From Ovis canadensis (Eukaryota > Chordata > Mammalia > Artiodactyla > Bovidae), in NCBI RefSeq assembly GCF_042477335.2, contig NC_091247.1:231769001-231833000 (forward strand): a stretch of 64,000 nt of DNA, given 5' to 3'. Under the pieces are notes generated by a model that made no database searches, had not been told where the DNA came from, and saw only the letters and a list, made by a program, of their open reading frames with translations. This document shows positions 23,763 through 35,700 of this stretch, in pieces. The translations under genes and the position numbers were made by a program. How positions within the stretch are numbered: the first letter of the stretch is position 1; every line of letters starts with the position of its first letter.

Positions 23763-26700
23763 GTATGTTGGAGCATTCGGGGAGCAAAGCCAGGCCCAGA
23801 ACAGATCTGGGTTCTTAGAGGCAGAACCTGTGCCTCGGTGCCTCCAGAGGCACAGAGGAGCTTGGCTTCTGTGAGTGTGGTGAGGGAGCCCAGGCATGGG
23901 GGAACAAGGGAGCCTCCCATCAGCAGCTGTGTGTGTCTGGGGAGGAGGCTGGAGAGGGCTGAGTCAGAACTGAGAGAGTTGAGCTTTACCCTGAGTCCTG
24001 GCAGAGACTGCTGGAGCAGTTCAGGTGAGAGCTGGGCTTTTCCTGTATGTGGTGTGGGGGCTGAGAGATTTCAAGGTGCAGACAGTGGGAACGGGGAGAG
24101 CAAGGTGTGAGAAGCGTGACTGGCATAACCAGCAGCAGGCTGAAGAAAGGTGGTGAGGAAAGTTTCTTGAAAGAACTCACGGAGAAGAGTGGATGGAAAT
24201 GGTGACTGACTGTAATCAGCATAGAGATGGGCTCGCTCGTAGCTCCAGTGCGTCTGTGCACAGTGGGGCTCGCCCGAGACTCTGAGCGCGGCTCTGCAGT
24301 GCAGCAGCCTGTCTCCCCAGGGGGTGAGCCTGTTGGTCGGTGTCTGGGGCTGTGGGGCACACACCCATTTCTGCCCCTGACCAGATACCTTGTTTAGTCT
24401 TACATCCCAGGAGCCCCAGCTCCACCTTGTCTTCCACTTTCATCTGTTATTAACATATTCTTGGAATCAGGGAGCTGTGAATAATTCCCTAGGGGCTTTG
24501 CTGATGGGCATGCTGGTAATGCAACTTTTCTCAACCTCAACTCTGTTTATTTGAAAAGATGCCTCGGGAAAAGCAAAACAGGAACTTGTAGCAGGAGTCC
24601 TCAACTTAAGCCCTCATCGCAACGCCCAGACTTCGGGTGGGAGCAGGGCTGACACTGTAACATGCCTAGGATGGAACTCGCACTGACGATTTTCTTATCA
24701 CAGGGCTCTGGCTGGAACTCTCAGTGCTCTGTTGAGTAGACGTGGCAAAAGCAGGCATCCTCTTATTTCTCACTTTGAGGGGAAGCTTTTAGTGTTTCAC
24801 AACTGAGTGTGGTGCTAATTCTGGGGTTTTCATCAGTTCAGTTCAGTTCAATCACTCAGTCATGTCCGACTTTTTGCGACCCCACGGACTGCAGCACGCC
24901 AGGCTTCCTTGTCCATCACCAACTCCCGGAGCTTGCTCAAACTCATGGCCATCGAGTCGGTGGTGCCATCCAACCATCTCATCCTCTGTCGTTCCCTTCT
25001 CCTCCTGCCTTCAATCTTTCTCAGCATCAGGGTCTTTTCCATTGAGTCACTTCTTTACATCATATGGCCAAAGTATTGGAGTTTCAGCTTCAGCATCCGT
25101 CCTTCCAATGAATATTCAGGACTGATTTCCTTTAGGATGGACTGGTTTGATCTCCTTGCAGTCGAAGGGACGCTCAAGAGTCTTCTCCAACACACAGTTC
25201 AAAAGCACCAATTCTTTGGCGTTCAGCCTTCTTTATGTTCCAACTAGCTTTGACCAGATGGACCTTTGTCAGCAAAGTAATGTTTCTCTTGTTTTTAACA
25301 TGCTGTCTAGATTGGTCATAGCTTTTCTTCCAAGGAGCAAGCATCTTTTAATTTCATGGCTGCAGTCACCATCTGCAGTGATTTTGGAGCCCAAGAAAAT
25401 AAAGTCTCACTGTTTCCATTGTTTCCCCATCTATTTGCCATGAAGTGATGGGACCAGATGCCATGATCTTAGTTTTCTGAATGTTGAGCTTTAAGCCAAC
25501 ATTTTCACTTTCCTCTTTCATTTTCATCAAGAGGCTCTTTAGTTCCTCTTCACTTTCTGCCATAAGGGTGTGTTATCTGCAGATCTGGGATTATTGATAT
25601 TTCTTCAAGCAGTCTTGATTCCAGCTTGTGCTTCATCCAGCTCAGCATTTCGCATGACGTACTCTGCGTAGAAGTTAGATAATCAGGGTGACAATATACA
25701 ACCTTGACGTACTCCTTTCCCAATTTGGAACCAGTCTGTTCCATGTCTGGTTCTAACTGTTGCTACTTGACCTGCATACAGGTTTCTCAGGAGACAGGTC
25801 AGGTGGTCTGGTATTCCCATCTCTTTCAGAATTTTCCACAGTTTGTTGTGATCCACACAGTCAGAGGCTTTGGCATAGTCAATAAAGCAGAAATAGATGT
25901 TTTTCTGGAACTCTCTTGCTTTCTCAGTGATCCAATGGACATTGGCAATTTGATCTCTGGTTCCTCTGCCTTTTCTAAATCCAGCTTGAACATCTGTAAG
26001 TTCACGGTTCATGTACTGCTGAAGCCTGGCTTGGGAAATTTTGAGCATTACTTTGCTAGTGTGTGAGATGAGTGCAATTGTGTGATAGTGTGAACATTTT
26101 GGCATTGCCTCTCTTTGGGATTGGAATGAAAACGGACCTTTTCCAGTCCTGTGGCCGCTGCTGAGTTTTCCAAATTTGCTGGCATATTGAGTGCAGCACT
26201 TTCACAGCATCATCTTTTAGTATTTGAAATATCTCAACAGGAATTCCATCACCTCCACTAGCTTTGTTCGTAGTGATGCTTCCTAAGGCCCACTTGACTT
26301 CACATTCCAGGACGTCTCGCTCTAGGTGAGTGGTCATGCCATTGTGGTTATCTGGGTCATGGAGATCTTTTTTGTGTAGTTCTTCTGTGTATTCTTGCCT
26401 CCTCTTCTTAATATCTTCTGTTAGGTCCGTACCAGTTCTGTACTTTATTGTGCCCATCTTTGCATGAAATGTTCCTGTGGAATCTCCGATTTTCTTGAAG
26501 AGATCTCTAGTCTTTCCCTTGGTTTCCTCTATTTCTTTGTATCAATCACTGAGGAAGGCTTTCTTGTCTCTCCTTGCTGTTCTTTAGAACTCTCTATTCA
26601 AATGGGCATATCCTTTTCTCCTTTGACTGTAGTTTCTCTTCCCTCTCAGCTATTTGAAAGGCTTCGTCAGACAACCGTTTGCCTTTTTGCATTTCTTTTT

Positions 26701-29700
26701 CTTGGGGATGGTCTTGATCAGTGCCTTCTGTACGATGTCATGGACCTCCGGCCATAGTTCTTCAGGCCTCTGTCTATCAGCTCTAATCCCTTGAATCTAT
26801 TTGTCACTTCCACTGTATAATTGTAAGGGATTTGATTTAGGTCAGACCTTAATGGTCTAGTGGTTTTCCCTACTTTCTTCAATTTAAGTCTGAATTTGAC
26901 AGTAAGGAGTTCATGATCTGAGCCACAGTCAGCTACTGTATAGAGCTTCTCCATTTTTGGCTGCAAAGAATGTAATCAATCTGATTTCGATATTGACCAT
27001 CTGGTGATGTCCATGTGTAGAGTCGTCTTTTGTGTTTTTGGAAGAGGGCGTTTGCTATGACCAGTGTGTTCTCTTGGCAAAACTCTGTTAGCCTTTGCCC
27101 TGCTTCATTTTGTACTCCAAGGCCAAACTTGCCTGTTACTCCAGGTATCTCTTGACTTCCTACTTTGGCATTCCAGTCCCCTGTGATGAAAAGGACTTCT
27201 TTTTTTGGTGTTAGTTCTAGAAGGACTTGTAGGCCTTCACAGAGCCATTCAGCCTCAGCTTTTTTGGCGTTACTGGCTGCGGCATAGACGTGGATTACCG
27301 TGATAGTGGTTTGCCTTGGAAGCGAGCAGAGATCTTTTTGTTGGTTTTGCGATTGCACCCGAGTACTGCATCTTGGACTCTTGTTGACTGTGATGGCTAC
27401 GCCATCTCTTCTAAGGGATTTTGCCCACAGTAGTAGCTATAATGGTCATCTGAATTAAATTCGCCCATTCCAGTCCATTTTAATCCACTGATTCCTAAAA
27501 TGTCGATGTTCACTCTTGCCATCTCCTGTTTGGCCACTTCCAGTTTACCTTGATTCATGGACCTGACGTTCCATGTTTCTATGCGATATTGTTCTTTGCA
27601 GCATTGGGGTTTTCTTGTGTGGCCTTTTATCCTAGAGGTGATTGCCTTCTCTTCCTAGTTTATAGAGTTTTCGTCATGAGATGGTGTTTGGTTTTTGTCA
27701 GTTGCTTTGTTTGCATTTATTGAGATGAATATGTGGAGTTTTCCCTTCATCCTGTTTATATATGCTTGCTTAATTTTCTTACGTTGTACCACCTTTATAT
27801 TCTGAGAATAGATCTCCCTTGGTGATGACGTAGAATCCCTTTAATATGATTTGTTGATGACGTATAATCCCTTTAATATGATTTGGTCTGCTAGTGGCTT
27901 TTTTTGCGCTGTTCTGGGCCTTGGTTGCTGTGCGTGGGCTTTCTCTGGTGCAGCGAGCAGGGGCTGCTCTCTGGCTGAGCTGTGCAGGCTTCTGCTCGTG
28001 GTGGCTCCTCTTGTCGCTCAGCGTGGGGTCTAGAGTGCAGGCTCACCGTGGCGCATGGCTTAGTTGTCCCACAGCACGTGGAATCTTCCCGGACCAGGGA
28101 TCAAGCCTGCGTTCTCTGCGTGGCAGGTGGGTTCTGAACCTTTGGACCACCAGGGAAGTCTGCTGGTGGATTTTGAGGGGATTTTTACAACTAAAGTCAT
28201 GAGGAATATTGGCCTGTAGTTTTTTCTAATAGTGTCATCTAGTCTTGGAATCAGGGTACCACTGGCCTCATAGAAAGAATTATAAAGTGTTCCCTCCTCA
28301 GTTTTGGGGGAAAGTTTGAGAAGAACTGGTGTTTGTTCATGAAACGGTGGGTAGAATTCACTAGGGAAGTAATTCAGTCCTGGACCTTTAGTTACGGGGA
28401 GTGTTTGAGTGCTGATGTACTCTCCTTACTTGGTGTAGGTCTACTCAGATTTTCTATTTCATTTTAAACCTGGAAGTTCATGTGGTTCTCGGAATTTGTG
28501 CACTTCCTCTAGGTTATCCAGCTTATCGGTATGCAGTAGTTCGTGGTGTTCACTTGTAATCTTTTTGTTTCTGTGAGACTGATGTTACTCTCCCAGCTTT
28601 CAGTTCTGATTTTGATCATTTGTGTTCTCTCTCTTTTCTTAGTCTGCCTAAAGGTTTGTTGATGTTGATCTCTTCAAAGAGCTAATTTCCAGTTACCCTG
28701 ACGCTCTCTGTTGTCTGTCTGGTCAGTACTCTGCGACTCTCCGCTCTGATCTGTGTTACTTCTTTCCTGCTAGCTCTGAGCTTAGTTTGGTCTTTCATAT
28801 CTACGACCTTGAAATGTACAGTTATGCTGCTGATTTAATTTGCGCTCTTTTGTGAATTGTCTGGTTTTCCTTCTGTTTTCCTAGTTGTGTTCCATTTTAT
28901 TTGTAAAGATAGTTTGTGTAATCTCAGTCTTTTCATTGACATTTTTGTAGCCTAAGCTGAGTTCACTTGAGAAGAATCTGTGTTCCACTGCTGTTAGATC
29001 GAGCATGCTGTGTGTGCAGGTCTGCTTGGTTTACAGTGCAGTTCAAGGCCTCTGCTTCACTGTCCCGTTCACCACTGGCAGTGGGGCGTTGGGACCTTAA
29101 TGTTTTATTGAGCAGCCGTTTATGTCTTCCCTTGGTTGTGTCAGTGTTGACTCCATCTGCTTTGGAACGGTTCTGTTGCTCTTTACCTATATGTCTAGAA
29201 CTTTCCTGTTTTCTTGGCAGGTTGACTTTTTCATCGCTATATAACATCCTTCATCCTTGTAACATCTGTCACTTAAAAGTGCGCTTTGTCTGGCTGGAGT
29301 ACAGCCGCCCTAGTTCTCTCTTGAGTACTGTTTGCAGGGAATATCTTTTATCATCCTTTTTTTTCAGCCTCTTTTTGACCTTTTATCTAAAGCAAGTGTC
29401 TTCCAGTGAGCACATACTTGGTACATATTTTCAAAATATACTCTGCCAGTCTCTCACTTTTAATTGGAGAGTTTTATCTATTCCCATTTACAACAACAGT
29501 AATTAAAGTTATTACTGATGAAGAAGAATTTACTTCTGCCATTTAACTATTTGTTTTACATGTCTTCTGTTTTATCTCTCAGTTACTCCATGACACTTTT
29601 TTTTAAGTTGATTTTTGGTAGGATACTGTTTTAAGTCTCTTTCTTTCATGTATAATTTTTAAAATTTTTTGTTAACAGTTACCTTGAAGATTATAATTAA

Positions 29701-32700
29701 TATCTAAAATTTATAACAGTATATTTGAGTATCAATTTAATTATAATAGTTTACAAACACTTTGTCCCTTCCCTTTATATTGTTTTGTCACATATGACAT
29801 CTTTATACATTAATTGTTCATTAACATAGATTTATAACTATAATTTTATGTATTTGTCTTCTAAATCATATAGGAGAAAAAAAGAGTTATAAACCGAAAG
29901 TATGAGAGTCCTGTTTTTATATTTGCTATGTAGCTACCTTTACTGAAGATCTTTATTTCTTTATAGGGCTTCAAATTACTGTTTAGTCCTTTCATTTCAA
30001 CCTGGAGGACTCATTGTACTGTTTCTTCTAAGACATATTTACTGCTTATGAGCCACGTCAGCTTATATTTATCTGGGAGTTGTCCCGATTTTGCTTTCAT
30101 TCTGGAAGGATAGTTTGCTGTGCATAGAATTCTTTGTTGACAGTTTTTTTCCCCCCTCAGGACTTCAGTTATGTTTCCACTGACTTCTGGTCTCAGTGGC
30201 ATCTGATGAGAAATTTATTTTATTGACGATCTTGTCTTTCAGTTCCTACAGTTTGCGTGAAATGTGGAGCAGCGTGAGTTTATCCTGCCTGGAGTGTGTT
30301 CCGCTCCCTAGGTGTGCATATCCATGTCTTGTATCAGGTTCAGGAAGGTTTAGCCGTTATTACTTCAGATACCTTCTCTGCCCCCTCCTGTCCTCTGTCT
30401 GTGACGCCTGTCAGGACCCCCTCCTGTCCTCTGTCTGTGACGCCTGTCAGGACCCCTCCTGTCCTCTATCTGTGATGCCTGTCAGGACCCCTCCTGTCAT
30501 CTGTCTGTGATGCCTGTCAGGACCCCCTCCTGTCCTCTGTCTGTGAGCCTGTCAGGACCCCTCCTGTCCTCTGTGTGTGACTCCTGTCAGGACCCCCTCC
30601 TGTCTTCTGTCTGTGATGCCTGTCAGGACCCCTCCTGTCCTCTGTCTGTGATGCCTGTCAGGCCCCCTCCTGTCCTCTATCTGTGATGCCTATCAGGACC
30701 CCCTCCTGTCTTCTGTCTGTGATGCCTGTCAGGACCCCTCCTGTCCTCTGTCTGTGATGCCTGTCAGGAACCCCTCCTGTCCTCTGTGTGTGATGCCTGT
30801 CAGGACCCCCTCCTGTCCTCTGTCTGTGGTGCCTGTCAGGACCCCTTCCTGTCCTCTGTCTGTGGTGCCTGTCAGGACCCCCTCCTGTCCTCTATCTGTG
30901 ATGCCTGTCAGGACCCCCTCCTGTCCTCTGTCTGTGGTGCCTGTCAGGACCCCCTCCTGTCCTCTGTGGTGCCTGTCAGGCCCCCTCCTGTCCTCTATCT
31001 GTGATGCCTGTCAGGCCCCCTCCTGTCCTCTGTCTGTGACGCCTGTCAGGCCCCCTCCTGTCCTCTATCTGTGATGCCTGTCAGGGCCCCTCCTGTCCTC
31101 TATCTGTGACACCTGTCAGGCCCCCTCCTGTCCTCTATCTGTGATGCCTGTCAGGACCCCCTCCTGTCCTCTGTCTGTGGTGCCTGTCAGGACCCCTTCC
31201 TGTCCTCTGTCTGTGGTGCCTGTCAGGACCCCCTCCTGTCCTCTATCTGTGACACCTGTCAGGCCCCCTCCTGTCCTCTGTCTGTGGTGCCTGTCAGGAC
31301 CCCCTCCTGTCCTCTGTCTGTGATGCCTGTCAGGCCCCCTCCTGTCCTCTATCTGTGATGCCTGTCAGGACCCCCTCCTGTCCTCTGTCTGTGATGCCTG
31401 TCAGGACCCCCTCCTGTCCTCTGTCTGCGGTGCCTGTCAGGACCCCCTCCTGTCCTCTGTCTGTGATGCCTGTCAGGCCCCCTCCTGTCCTCTATCTGTG
31501 ACGCCTGTCAGGCCCCCTCCTGTCCTCTGTCTGTGACGCCTGTCAGGACCCCCTCCTGTCCTCTGTCTGTGACGCCTGTCAGGACCCCTTCCTGTCCTTT
31601 TATCTGTGATGCCTGTCAGGACCTCCTCCTGTCTTCTGTCTGTGGTGCCTGTCAGGGCCCCTCCTGTCTTCTGTCTGTGGTGCCTGTCAGGGCCCCTCCT
31701 GTCTTCTGTCTGTGGTGCCTGTCAGGCCCCCTCCTGTCCTCTGTCTGTGATGCCTGTCAGGACCCCCTCCTGTCCTCTGTCTGTGACGCCTGTCAGGACC
31801 CCTTCCTGTCCTTTTATCTGTGGTGCCTGTCAGGACCCGTCCTGTCCTCTGACTGTGACGCCTGCCAGGACCCGTCCTGTCCTCTGTGGTGCCTGTCAGG
31901 CCCCCTCCTGTCCTCTGTCTGTGACGCCTGTCAGGCCCCCTCCTGTTCTCTGTCTGTGACGCCTGTCAGGCCCCCTCCTGTCCTCTGTCTGTGACGCCTG
32001 TCAGGACCCGTCCTGTCCTCTGTCTGTGACGCCTGTCAGGCCCCCTCCTGTCCTCTGTCTGTGACGCCTGTCAGGACCCGTCCTGTCCTCTGACTGTGAC
32101 GCCTGTCAGGACCCGTCCTGTCCTCTGACTGTGACGCCTGTCAGGACCCGTCCTGTCCTCTGTCTGTGATGCCTGTCAGGACCCGTCCTGTCCTCTGTCT
32201 GTGATGCCTGTCAGGACCCGTCCTGTCCTCTGACTGTGACGCCTGTCAGGCCCCCTCCTGTCCTCTGTCTGTGACGCCTGTCAGGACCCGTCCTGTCCTT
32301 TTATCTGTGATGCCTGTCAGGCCCCCTCCTGTCCTCTGTCTGTGACGCCTGTCAGGACCTCCTCCTGTCTTCTGTCTGTGACGCCTGTCAGGGCCCCTCC
32401 TGTCTTCTGTCTGTGACGCCTGTCAGGCCCCCTCCTGTCCTCTGACTGTGATGCCTGTCAGGACCCGTCCTGTCCTCTGTCTGTGACGCCTGTCAGGCCC
32501 CCTCCTGTCCTCTGTCTGTGATGCCTGTCAGGCCCCCTCCTGTCCTCTGACTGTGACGCCTGTCAGGACCCGTCCTGTCCTCTGTCTGTGACGCCTGTCA
32601 GGCCCCCTCCTGTCCTCTGTCTGTGACGCCTGTCAGGCCCCCTCCTGTCCTCTGACTGTGACGCCTGTCAGGCCCCCTCCTGTCCTCTGTCTGTGATGCC

Positions 32701-35700
32701 TGTCAGGCCCCCTCCTGTCCTCTGACTGTGACGCCTGTCAGGACCCGTCCTGTCCTCTGTCTGTGACGCCTGTCAGGCCCCCTCCTGTCCTCTGTCTGTG
32801 ATGCCTGTCAGGCCCCCTCCTGTCCTCTGACTGTGACGCCTGTCAGGCCCCCTCCTGTCCTCTGTCTGTGATGCCTGTCAGGCCCCCTCCTGTCCTCTGA
32901 CTGTGACGCCTGTCAGGACCCGTCCTGTCCTCTGTCTGTGACGCCTGTCAGGCCCCCTCCTGTCCTCTGTCTGTGATGCCTGTCAGGCCCCCTCCTGTCC
33001 TCTGACTGTGACGCCTGTCAGGCCCCCTCCTGTCCTCTGACTGTGACGCCTGTCAGGACCCGTCCTGTCCTCTGTCTGTGACGCCTGTCAGGCCCCCTCC
33101 TGTCCTCTGTCTGTGACGCCTGTCAGGCCCCCTCCTGTCCTCTGACTGTGACGCCTGTCAGACCCCCTCCTGTCCTCTGACTGTGACGCCTGTCAGGCCC
33201 CCTCCTGTCCTCTGTCTGTGATGCCTGTCAGGCCCCCTCCTGTCCTCTGACTGTGACGCCTGTCAGGGCCCCTCCTGTCCTCTGTCTGTGACGCCTGTCA
33301 GGCCCCCTCCTGTCCTCTGTCTGTGATGCCTGTCAGGACCCGTCCTGTCCTCTGTCTGTGATGCCTGTCAGGCCCCCTCCTGTCCTTTTATCTGTGATGC
33401 CTGTCAGGCCCCCTCCTGTCCTCTGTCTGTGATGCCTGTCAGGACCCGTCCTGTCCTCTATCTGTGACGCCTGTCAGGCCCCCTCCTGTCCTCTGACTGT
33501 GACGCCTGTCAGGACCCGTCCTGTCCTCTGACTGTGACGCCTGTCAGGACCCGTCCTGTCCTCTGTCTGTGATGCCTGTCAGGACCCGTCCTGTCCTCTG
33601 TCTGTGACGCCTGTCAGGACCCGTCCTGTCCTCTGTCTGTGACGCCTGTCAGGACCCCTCCTGTCCTTTTATCTGTGATGCCTGTCAGGACCTCCTCCTG
33701 TCTTCTGTCTGTGACGCCTGTCAGGGCCCCTCCTGTCTTCTGTCTGTGGTGCCTGTCAGGGCCCCTCCTGTCCTCTGACTGTGACGCCTGTCAGGACCCG
33801 TCCTGTCCTCTGACTGTGACGCCTGTCAGGACCCGTCCTGTCCTCTGACTGTGACGCCTGTCAGGACCTGTCCTGTCCTCTGTCTGTGACGCCTGTCAGG
33901 ACCCGTCCTGTCCTCTGACTGTGACGCCTGTCAGGACCCGTCCTGTCCTCTGTCTGTGACGCCTGTCAGGCCCCCTCCTGTCCTCTGACTGTGACACCTG
34001 TCAGGGTGACTCATGATGCCTCGCGATCCTTAGGCACTGGTCATATTCACTTGCTTTCTTTCTGCTTCTCACACGTGATGATTTTCGTTGCCTTTCCTTC
34101 AAGTTTGCTGAAGATGAACTGTTTTTTGCCTTCTCAAGTGGTACTGGAACCCTCTAGTGAGTTTTTCACCTAAATTATTGTACCCTTCAGTTCCAGGATA
34201 TTGGTTTCTTTTCGTACTTCCTGTCTCTTTACTGATACTCTCATTCTGTTCGTGTGTTGCTTTCCAGTTTCCTTCAGCTCTTTGTCCATGGCTTCCCTTG
34301 GCTTTTCGAGCATATTTAAGATGATTGATCTAGCATCTTTGACTAGTCGAGTATCTGGACTCTTCAGGTGTTGTTTCTGTCAAATCTTCTTTACCATGCG
34401 CATAGGCCATGCCTGCCTGTCTGTGCGCTCTGTGGTCTTCCGGTTTAGAATTAGGCGTTCTGAGTGTTTCACCGTGGTGACTGTGTGTGTGTTAGTCGCT
34501 CAGTCGTGTCCGACTCTTTGCAGCCCCATGGACTGTAGCCCTCCAGGCTCTTCTGTCTGTGGGGTTCTCCAGGCAAGAATACTGGAGTGGGTTGCCATTC
34601 CCTTCTCCAGTGGTGACTTTGGAACTCAGATATTCCCATTCCTTGGGTATGGCTGGTTTCTGCTTGTTTAGGGCTCAAGTGTCTACTTGTAACTTTTCCA
34701 TACTTTTTACAAAGTGTTTATTCCTTCTTGTGTGTGGTCATTGATATTTCTGTTCCATTATCTGTGCTCAGACAGTGACCTGATAAAAACTTCCTTAAAT
34801 ATTTGGCTCCAAAATGGGAAAGAAAAAACGGGATAGTCCTATCCTGTTAAATTTCCAGTACTTGCAGGGGAAGCCTCTGAAGCCTGAGAGAGCTCAGGTC
34901 TGGCTCCTTGGGCATCTGCCAGCTGATGACAGCACGCGCGGCAGGCTTTCTGAGGACAGAGTCCCCACTGCCAGCCAGGCGCGTGGCACACTGGGCACTG
35001 CGCATGGGCGGGCCTGTGGTGTGCGCAGCTGCTGCTGGCCCGTGCGTGCCGTTCTGCACGAGGCCAGCCCTCGCCTTGCATCTAGCGCGCTCCTGGCTAT
35101 TGAGTCCAGTCGGGTTCCAGAGCTCTGAGATGGTTGGTTCCGGCCATTGTTTCATTTCCAGTTGAGGGAGTGACCCCTTGAACTTCCTGCCGCCCCACTT
35201 TGTGTAGTGTCCTCAAGGCTCACGTTTCGGTGCACAGGTGTTCAGCGGTCCCCGCAGCATCTACTGCTGAGGTGCCCTTTGTGCGTGCGTGTGCTTAGGC
35301 ACCCAGTCACGCCCGACTCTGCAGCTCCAGGGACTGTAGCTCACCAGGCTCCTCTGTCCGTGGAGTTACCCAGACGGGAATGCTGGAGTGCGTTGCCATT
35401 TCCCTCTCCAAAAACAATCCTTTGCCCCACCAAATTGTAGTAATGCTTTTGTTCTAAATCCATTGACCACAGACATGGCCATACATATTTTAAGAGTGTG
35501 TTTATTGTCTGTCTGTCTTCCCTACTAGAATGTAAGTTTCACAGAGACAGGAATTTTCATCTGTTTTGTTCAGCGTTGTATCCTGGTGCCTAGCCTAGCA
35601 TCCAGTGTATGGCAGGCACTCAGGAATTTTTTTTTTTACTTTTTTGTACTAAACTGTATCTGTCTGTTCTGTTGAAGAGGAGTTATGAAAAATTATCATT

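Larger units (their letters stand above)
24690..34800 (-). mobile_element. Old L1 in RABL2 intron 2, antisense to the gene, host of nested insertions
   Basis: L1-type antisense sequence is collinear through four interruptions: 24690-24831, 27605-27897, 28159-30380, 34007-34482 and 34611-~34800. Landmarks are GGCTCTGGCTGGAACTCTCA (RT region) at ~24,703, TGCATTTATTGAGATGAATA at ~27,712, TTGATGTTGATCTCTTCAAA at ~28,660, endonuclease-region text near 29,000-29,300, and 5'-region text (GATGAGAAATTTATTTTATT, TTCAAGTTTGCTGAAGATGA). Insertions are BovB, CHR SINE and Bov-tA, plus an internal minisatellite. Coding frames are long decayed. Confidence 0.75.

Noticed and set aside
30786..31994. Open frames encoding repeats of [16 protein letters not shown] peptides
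   Set aside because: They arise because 36-bp minisatellite units keep the frame; 35-bp units break it. All lie inside a RABL2 intron with no coding signal.
30381..34006. CRISPR-like direct repeats
   Set aside because: Units are contiguous with no unique spacers, the window is mammalian, and no cas genes exist.
30381..34006. Human-type PRDM9 hotspot motif in the minisatellite
   Set aside because: CCTCCTGTCC resembles but does not fit CCnCCnTnnCCnC, and bovine PRDM9 has a different specificity.
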